NCBI GenBank assembly: GCA_017961965.1
Contig: JAGCWG010000255.1
Location: 1-10,061, forward strand
Source: Bacteroidaceae bacterium
GTDB lineage: Bacteria; Bacteroidota; Bacteroidia; Bacteroidales; Bacteroidaceae
Direction of reading: 5' to 3'
Length of the DNA stretch: 10,061 nucleotides
The notes beneath the pieces were generated by a model. That model was given only the letters and a program-made list of their open reading frames with translations, searched no databases and was not told where the DNA came from. Every line of letters begins with the position of its first letter. The stretch's first letter is position 1. Position numbers and translations under genes: made by a program. Shown here one piece after another: positions 5,696-10,061 of the stretch.

Positions 5696-5730
5696 CTTCC
5701 CTGCGGTCAGTGAGACCGCTTCGCTTAGTT
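5696..5730 (-). repeat. 35-base repeat, copy 2 (inverse of 3201-3235)
   Basis: Read on the minus strand this is the same 35-base unit as 3201-3235, with C in place of T at one position. It lies 15 bases past the stop codon of the kinase gene and is followed by a CTTAACTCTTAATTTT tract. Its own CGGTC/GACCG hairpin is retained. Confidence 0.8.
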
Positions 5731-5745
5731 CTTAACTCTTAATTT

Positions 5746-6366
5746 TCAGAGTTCGGGGAACAGTCCGAACAGGCGTGCGTCAATCTGGTCTGTTATGGAC
5801 TTGAAGTCTTCTGGATTCTGCTCAAACTTGCACTTGTCACCTTCGATGATTATGAGCTTGCCCTTGTAGTCCTTAATCCATGCCTCATACTTATTGTTGA
5901 GCCCCTGAAGGAAGTCCATACGCATGGACTGTTCATAGTCTCGTCCACGTTTCTGAATCTGTTCTACAAGGTTTGGAATTGAAGAACGGATATAAATCAT
6001 GAGGTCAGGCAGCCTGACGAGTGAAATCATCGTGTCAAACAAGTCAGAATAGTTCTGAAAATCACGATCCGACATCATGCCCATGTCATGCAGGTTAGGT
6101 GCAAAGATACGGGCATCCTCAAAGATTGTCCTGTCTTGTATGATATTGTCTTCTGACTGGGATATCTCTACCACTTCCTTGAATCTCTTGGCAAGGAAGT
6201 AAATCTGAAGGTTAAATGACCAACGAGGCATATCAGCATAGTAATCTGCCAAGTATGGATTGTTATCTACTGGTTCAAAGCGAGGATTCCATCCATATCG
6301 CTTTGCCAGCATCTTTGTGAGTGTGGTCTTGCCACATCCTATGTTTCCTGCTATTGCTATGTGCAC
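5746..6366 (-). CDS. Deoxynucleoside kinase, intact copy
   Basis: The 206-residue protein phosphorylates deoxynucleosides with ATP in the salvage pathway. The P-loop is GNIGCGKTT (residues 7-15). The substrate-site segment is RFEPVDNNPYLADYY, with E31. The catalytic DR(S/T) motif is QDRTIFEDARIFAPNLHDMG (D78-R79-T80, E83). The LID arginines are in QKRGRDYEQSM. The DRTIFEDAHIFAPNLH-type motif is typical of Bacteroidales deoxyadenosine/deoxyguanosine kinases, so a purine substrate is likely but not proven. Translation starts at GTG: an in-frame TAA sits four codons upstream with no ATG between, and relatives start at MHIAIAG. A duplicated AATTAAAAGTTA tract lies just upstream. The paralogue lies 210 bases upstream on the same strand. 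Confidence 0.9.
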   Translation of the reverse strand: MHIAIAGNIGCGKTTLTKMLAKRYGWNPRFEPVDNNPYLADYYADMPRWSFNLQIYFLAKRFKEVVEISQSEDNIIQDRTIFEDARIFAPNLHDMGMMSDRDFQNYSDLFDTMISLVRLPDLMIYIRSSIPNLVEQIQKRGRDYEQSMRMDFLQGLNNKYEAWIKDYKGKLIIIEGDKCKFEQNPEDFKSITDQIDARLFGLFPEL

Positions 6367-6376
6367 GACGATTCTG

Positions 6377-6404
6377 AATTAAAAGTTAATAATTAAAAGT
6401 TAAA
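6377..6404. repeat. Direct repeat AATTAAAAGTTA in the kinase leader
   Basis: Two exact copies of AATTAAAAGTTA (6377-6388 and 6391-6402) lie 10-40 bases ahead of the kinase GTG start. It is AT-rich and may also serve as an unstructured leader. A similar CTTAACTCTTAATTTT tract flanks the far end of the same gene. Confidence 0.5.
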
Positions 6405-6416
6405 CCTGATACGACT

Positions 6417-6580
6417 TGTGAGTTTTTAAGTTTTTAAGTTTGTGAGTTTTTGGGTTTGTGAGTTTTTGGGTTTGTGAGTTTTTAAGTTCTTTAGTTTTTA
6501 TGTTATTGAGTTTTTGTTCCTTGGCGGAAACTCTCCGCAAGAACTAAAAAACTTAAAAACTCACAAACTCAAAAACTTAA
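6417..6580. repeat. AACTCAAAAACTT repeat in inverted arrangement between the two kinase genes
   Basis: The left part (6417-6520) is the T-rich orientation. It contains a 16-base tandem, GTGAGTTTTTGGGTTT, repeated with small changes, with AGTTT words spaced 8-10 bases apart. The right part (6532-6580) is the A-rich orientation beginning CTCCGCAAGAACTAAAAAAC, as at 2488-2597. Between them GCGGA and TCCGC form a small hairpin at the junction. The repeat starts exactly at the stop codon of the second kinase gene. The whole could fold as one long hairpin. Confidence 0.75.
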
Positions 6581-7194
6581 AACAACGTTGGACTGAGTCT
6601 GTCATCAATCTTGCGGACGATAGATGCAAAATCTTCGGGATTGTGCTCGAAGTCGATGTCATCAACTTCTATCACAAGTTTTTCGCCCGTGTATTTGTTG
6701 AATACGAAATCGTCATATCTCTTGTTCATGCCCTCAAGATAGTCAATCTTCATGGCTTGCTCGTATTCACGTCCTCGTTTCTGTATGTTCTTGACAAGGT
6801 GTGGTACGGATGAGTGAAGATAAATCATGAGCCGTGGCATCTGGAGCATGGACGTAATCTGTTCAAAGAGACTCATGTATGTCTCATAGTCACGGTCGGA
6901 CAGGTTGCCCATGTCATGGTTGCCTGCTGTGAACACATGTACACCCTAGTATATGCTTCGGTCAACTACGATGTTCTCCTCTGACTGCGTAATGGCAATC
7001 ATATCCTTGAATCTCTGTTTGAGGAAGAACACCTCAAGGGCAAATGTCCATCGCTTGATGTCCTTGTAATAGTCGTCCAGATACGGGTTATCCACCACTG
7101 GCTCGAATTTTGCCGTCCAACCATAGTGGTGTGACAACATTCGTGTCAGAGTAGTCTTTCCGCTACCTATATTTCCGGCAATTGCTATGTACAC
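6577..7194 (-). pseudogene. Second deoxynucleoside kinase, interrupted by one in-frame TAG
   Basis: This is one continuous frame of 206 codons, the length of the intact paralogue at 5746-6366, broken only by a TAG at 6948-6946 (codon 83). Before it come the P-loop GNIGSGKTT, KFEPVVDNPYLDDYY and VVDRSIY. After it the same frame continues GVHVFTAGNHDMGNLSDRDYETYM, the LID QKRGREYEQAM and a normal end. Aligned residue for residue, the TAG replaces E83 of the paralogue, and family members have DRSIYEG here, so one base change (GAG to TAG) accounts for it. Translation starts at GTG, as in the neighbour. The 82-residue product would lack the LID and substrate-side helices and should be inactive. 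A strong promoter box is kept. It could be a recent mutation, a sequence error, or a readthrough case; the first two are likelier. Confidence 0.85.
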
Positions 7195-7225
7195 TTTTGA
7201 TTTGTTTAATTAGTGATTTTGATTG

Positions 7226-7233
7226 CAAAGGTA
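7226..7233 (-). promoter_or_regulatory. Bacteroidetes -7 promoter box for the kinase genes
   Basis: On the minus strand the site reads TACCTTTG, an exact TAnnTTTG match 31 bases before the GTG start at 7194, so a leader of about 20-25 bases is expected. No clear TTTG at -33. It probably drives both kinase genes unless the inverted repeat between them ends transcription. Confidence 0.6.
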
Positions 7234-7277
7234 ATAATTTCTTTTAATGTGATTGTTCATATATGTAAAAAAGTGTC

Positions 7278-7285
7278 TATATTTG
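7278..7285 (+). promoter_or_regulatory. Bacteroidetes -7 promoter box for the 125-aa gene; decides its start
   Basis: TATATTTG matches TAnnTTTG exactly, with a TTG at 7253-7255 about 22 bases upstream. It lies 20 bases before the ATG at 7306 and divergent from the kinase promoter. It rules out the in-frame upstream ATG at 7213 as a start. Confidence 0.65.
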
Positions 7286-7305
7286 CACAATATAACTGTA
7301 AACAA

Positions 7306-7683
7306 ATGGGAAGAAATAAAGATTCACAACATGAGATAGATATAATAGGAATGCTTCTCAAGAAGAAGTGTTCTGGCACTCGTTTTCAGCAAAAGGTTAT
7401 ACGTCATCAGTTGCGTGTGAACTTCGAATTCAACATCAGCGACTTTGGCGAACAGGGCAAGTCCTTCGGTTATGACGAGTTGCAGGCTGCCATCCAGCGG
7501 GGTGCCATCAAGATTCTTGATGATGCCACCATTGCTGATATGAAGGCAAAGCGTGAACGTGACCGTCAGCGTGACCTTGAGGCTCGTAGGGCTGCTGGTG
7601 AGATTATAGATAATCCTGAAGAGAATGACGACTGGAAGAAGGTTCTCGAAGAGTGGAACGAATATTATAAGGAAGAACAGTAG
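7306..7683 (+). CDS. Uncharacterised charged 125-residue protein
   Basis: I do not recognise this protein. It starts MGRNKDSQHEIDIIGMLLKK, followed by a basic, mixed alpha/beta-looking part (residues 20-70, including RFQQKVIRHQLRVNFEFNISDFG and the helix YDELQAAIQRGAIKI). A strongly charged helix follows (about 78-98, MKAKRERDRQRDLEARRAAG), then an acidic tail with two Trp (DDW, EEW) ending YYKEEQ. There is no signal peptide, membrane segment, Cys pair or known catalytic motif. The frame is open upstream to 7213, but a promoter box at 7278-7285 and an A-rich leader support 7306. It is transcribed divergently from the kinase genes with only about 110 bases between the two starts. The charged helix could mediate nucleic-acid or protein contacts, but that is a guess. 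Confidence 0.75.
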   Translation: MGRNKDSQHEIDIIGMLLKKKCSGTRFQQKVIRHQLRVNFEFNISDFGEQGKSFGYDELQAAIQRGAIKILDDATIADMKAKRERDRQRDLEARRAAGEIIDNPEENDDWKKVLEEWNEYYKEEQ

Positions 7684-7760
7684 TGCCTTTTTGTTTACAT
7701 CTTGGTAGGGAACATTCGTAATGTTGCTGTCATAATGTCAAATTGCAAAGTGAGAAAATC

Positions 7761-7803
7761 TTACGAAGGGTTACCGAAAGGTTAGCGAAGGATTAGCGTA
7801 TGA
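7761..7803. repeat. Four-copy 10-11-base tandem repeat upstream of the DUF3857 gene
   Basis: Units TTACGAAGGG, TTACCGAAAGG, TTAGCGAAGGA and TTAGCGTATGA follow each other directly at helical-turn spacing, about 90 bases before the next gene. The rest of 7684-7891 has no gene and no exact TAnnTTTG box on the plus strand. It may be a binding-site array or simple slippage DNA. Confidence 0.5.
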
Positions 7804-7891
7804 CTATGCAAGTGACAAAATGTAAGATGGCATTTAACGGGTGTATTATAATGAAACAATCCTTTAATTTTTAAAATAAAAAACTATTCTA

Positions 7892-9865
7892 ATGAAGAAA
7901 ATAATAGGCTTTGCATTGGCTATGTTACCATTTATTGCCAGTGCGCAGATTCCGAAGTTCGGAAACGTTAAACCTGAAGAATTCAACCAAGTGCCAACAA
8001 TCCCAGCAGATACGGCAGCAAGTGTCTATATCCTGTATCATGATGCGACTTCGTGGTTTTCCTATGAACGTAATCAGGTTTTTCTTGAGACACAGTATAA
8101 AATGCGTTTCCTTGTCCGAAAAGAAATGGGTAAGGACTATGCAACGGTAAATGTATCATATTACAATAACTCGAAGTCATCAAGAGAGAATAATGCCGTA
8201 GTTACAGGCGTTACTGCGTGTGCATATAACATTGTCGATGGTAAGAAGGTGGAAAAGACTTCCATGCCAGGCAAATATGTGTTTTCTGAGCAGACAGAGG
8301 ATTATTACAAAACACTAAAGTTCACTGTGCCAAACGTTAAGGTCGGTACTATTGTCGAGTATAAGTATAACATCAAGACACCACGTTTTTGGGATGTCCC
8401 TACATGGTATGCTCAGCGTGAATATCCTGTAAAGATGGCACATCTTTCGGTAACATATCCTGATTATTTCACTTTCAATCACTTCTCAAAGGGTTATACG
8501 AACATCAACGTAAAGAAGACTCCGGAAAACGTGAATTTCTTTTCGGGCAATGGGGAAACTTCTATCTCCGGTTATCAGCTTGATTGTACAGCAAGTGATA
8601 TCGTAGCATTGAAGAAGGAGGCTTTCCTTGAAAATCCAAGGATTTATGCAACCCGTATGGAGTTTGAACTTCTCGGCATCAACGTCCCTGGACAATTGTA
8701 TAAATCTTTTGCAAATACATGGGACGATGTGAGAAAGGGACTCAGGGAGAATGAGCGATTCGGTAAGTACCTTGATATTAAGACTCCATTTCAGGAACAA
8801 CTTGATGCCATAGACTTTTCTTCTATGAACAAGATAGAGAAGGCAACGACGGTACTGTCTGTTCTCAAGAGTAGCGTGAAGTGGAACGAGACATTTGCCT
8901 TGTACTCTAATAAGAATCCTCGTTCAGCAATAAATGAAGGTAAGGGAACAAATGCCGAACTCAACTTCCTTTTGATTGCCATGCTCAAGCATGTGGGCAT
9001 TAACTGTACTCCTATGCTTGTTAAGGCACGCAGATATGGACCTATTCTTGCTCCTACACTTGACGACTTCGGTTCTTTTATCGTGGCATTTACAGGAGAT
9101 GACAACGGACTTTATTTCCTTGATTCTTCATCAGATTACGGTGGCGTGAACTGTATCTCCCCTTCATTGCTAGGATATGGAGTGTTGTATGACTATACAC
9201 TTGTAAACGAAGCTCTCCCAGTATATAACCTTTATGATATAAGTGGCAACATGAGTGTCATTGATGTTCAGGGACTCGTCAATGAGAACCATGAGGTACA
9301 GGTACAGCGTAAGGAGGCACGCCATGGTCTTGTGGCTTTGACATTCAAGGAAGCATACCATGAGAAGGATTCCGTGCAGTATGTGGAAGACCTCGAGAAG
9401 TCGGCAGATATCAATGTACATTCTCATTCGCTCAAGAATGTGGATGGTGTCGGTTCTATGTGCAGGGAAGTTCTTCGATTCACCAAGACATTGGGCTATG
9501 CAGGTGACAGGATGTACATCAATCCGCTTGTCTTACCAGATGAAACAAGCAACCATTTTACCGAAGAGTCACGTGTTTGTCCAGTGGAGTTCCCATATCT
9601 TCAGTCAACGGCCATTACGTCACGTCTTATCTTGCCTGATAGCTACGAGGTGGAGGAATTGCCAGAGACAAGAACCGTTTCCATGCCAGATGGCTCGGTT
9701 GCTGCTACAATAAGTGTTGAGGTCATTGGTAATGCTCTTGTGACTAAGTACAGGGCAGACGTAAACTCAACCCTCATTGTTCCTTCGATGTATGAGGAAT
9801 TGCGTAAGGTATGGAATGGTATTCTTGAAATGAATAAACTTACTGTGGTATTAAAGAAGAAGTAG
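7892..9865 (+). CDS. Secreted DUF3857/transglutaminase-like protein, catalytic residues apparently lost
   Basis: The 657-residue protein opens with a signal peptide (MKKIIGFALAMLPFIASAQ, likely cut after A18), so it acts outside the cytoplasm. Residues about 45-250 are the beta-rich DUF3857 domain (YKMRFLVRKEMGKDYATVNV, TLKFTVPNVKVGTIVEYKY, FWDVPTWYAQREYPV). Residues about 310-415 form a transglutaminase-like core, followed by a beta-rich C-terminal region of DUF3858 type. The core helix that should carry the nucleophile reads GKGTNAELNFLLIAMLKHVGI (G350 onward), with no Cys. The strand that should carry His reads DDFGSFIVAF (391-400), with no His. Only D411 in YFLDSS remains. A binding or structural role is therefore more likely than peptide crosslinking or cleavage. 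The next gene starts four bases after its stop and is of the same class. Confidence 0.85.
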   Translation: MKKIIGFALAMLPFIASAQIPKFGNVKPEEFNQVPTIPADTAASVYILYHDATSWFSYERNQVFLETQYKMRFLVRKEMGKDYATVNVSYYNNSKSSRENNAVVTGVTACAYNIVDGKKVEKTSMPGKYVFSEQTEDYYKTLKFTVPNVKVGTIVEYKYNIKTPRFWDVPTWYAQREYPVKMAHLSVTYPDYFTFNHFSKGYTNINVKKTPENVNFFSGNGETSISGYQLDCTASDIVALKKEAFLENPRIYATRMEFELLGINVPGQLYKSFANTWDDVRKGLRENERFGKYLDIKTPFQEQLDAIDFSSMNKIEKATTVLSVLKSSVKWNETFALYSNKNPRSAINEGKGTNAELNFLLIAMLKHVGINCTPMLVKARRYGPILAPTLDDFGSFIVAFTGDDNGLYFLDSSSDYGGVNCISPSLLGYGVLYDYTLVNEALPVYNLYDISGNMSVIDVQGLVNENHEVQVQRKEARHGLVALTFKEAYHEKDSVQYVEDLEKSADINVHSHSLKNVDGVGSMCREVLRFTKTLGYAGDRMYINPLVLPDETSNHFTEESRVCPVEFPYLQSTAITSRLILPDSYEVEELPETRTVSMPDGSVAATISVEVIGNALVTKYRADVNSTLIVPSMYEELRKVWNGILEMNKLTVVLKKK

Positions 9866-9869
9866 TGAC

Positions 9870-10061
9870 ATGCAAGTAAAATATATCTTATCATCAGTCT
9901 TGATGGCTGTTGCTTCTGGTGTCTTTGCTCAGGACTGGAATGTGAACCTTATTCCCGATTCATTGAAGAATGGAAGTCAGACATCTGTCGTGCGTCTGTG
10001 TGAAATAACTTATACTGCATTGCCATATAAGGAAGGTACTGCACATTTCCATACTGTCGTA
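9870..10061 (+). CDS. Second DUF3857-type secreted protein, 5' part only
   Basis: The frame is open from ATG 9870 to the window edge (64 codons). It starts four bases after the preceding stop, so the two are almost certainly one operon. MQVKYILSSVLMAVASGVFAQ is a signal peptide with likely cleavage before Q21 or D22. The mature part DWNVNLIPDSLKNGSQTSVV, followed by RLCEITYTALPYKEGTAHFH, resembles the first strands of DUF3857 proteins, where an added charged stretch precedes a repeated HTVVT-like strand. The transglutaminase core is outside the window, so it cannot be said whether this partner keeps the catalytic Cys. Confidence 0.8.
   Translation, partial: MQVKYILSSVLMAVASGVFAQDWNVNLIPDSLKNGSQTSVVRLCEITYTALPYKEGTAHFHTVV

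Noticed and set aside
6417..6580. CRISPR-like array
   Set aside because: The units are 8-16 bases, contiguous and degenerate, with no constant repeat alternating with unique spacers, and no cas gene is near.
6514..6813. 99-codon plus-strand frame
   Set aside because: Its first part is repeat DNA and the rest is antisense to the second kinase gene.
6946..6948. TAG as a recoded sense codon
   Set aside because: Genes ending at 117, 1241, 2396, 5571, 7683 and 9865 all use TAG as a normal stop, so general reassignment would extend many proteins.

Overview
The window looks like chromosomal DNA from a member of the Bacteroidales, most likely Prevotella or a close relative. Supports for this are four TAnnTTTG promoter boxes (the Bacteroidetes -7 element), A-rich leaders without clear Shine-Dalgarno sequences, Bacteroidales-type protein families (DUF3857 secreted proteins, tandem deoxynucleoside kinases, a DUF2520/KdsC/Maf cluster), and intergenic spaces packed with short-period repeats. 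I assign the organism from memory of these families, not from a search.

Layout. 1-713: the 3' end of a probable winged-helix ATP-binding (AlbA_2/RecG-like) protein, then a minus-strand antitoxin-like gene with no recognisable toxin, then a repeat-bearing spacer. 714-1241: a small nitroreductase with its own promoter. 1242-1634: a gene-free stretch dominated by an imperfect-palindrome repeat element. 1635-3896: three same-strand genes, a Rossmann/DUF2520 protein, KdsC (Kdo-8-phosphate phosphatase) and a Maf nucleotide pyrophosphatase. They are separated by repeat-filled spacers, so they form a conserved-looking neighbourhood more than a tight operon. 3936-5571: an Lrp/AsnC regulator overlapping by 17 bases a geranylgeranyl-reductase-like flavoprotein, closed by a long hairpin terminator. 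5746-7194 (minus): two tandem deoxynucleoside kinases. The upstream one carries a single in-frame amber codon at position 83, exactly where its neighbour has Glu83. 7306-7683: a divergent gene for an unrecognised charged 125-residue protein. 7892-10061: two consecutive secreted DUF3857/transglutaminase-like proteins, the second cut by the window edge.

How the genes relate. The core genes concern LPS precursor synthesis (kdsC), nucleotide-pool sanitation (maf) and deoxynucleoside salvage (the kinases). The Lrp-flavoprotein pair probably forms a regulated redox unit of unknown substrate. The DUF3857 pair acts outside the cytoplasm, probably in the periplasm.

I found no CRISPR array, tRNA, rRNA, insertion sequence or phage module. 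The most notable observations are the amber-interrupted kinase, the several families of short-period intergenic repeats (one 35-bp unit occurs twice in opposite orientation, another forms the immediate leader of kdsC), the palindromic element at 1325-1576, and a transglutaminase fold that appears to lack its catalytic Cys and His. I do not see convincing evidence of a new defence or mobile system here.
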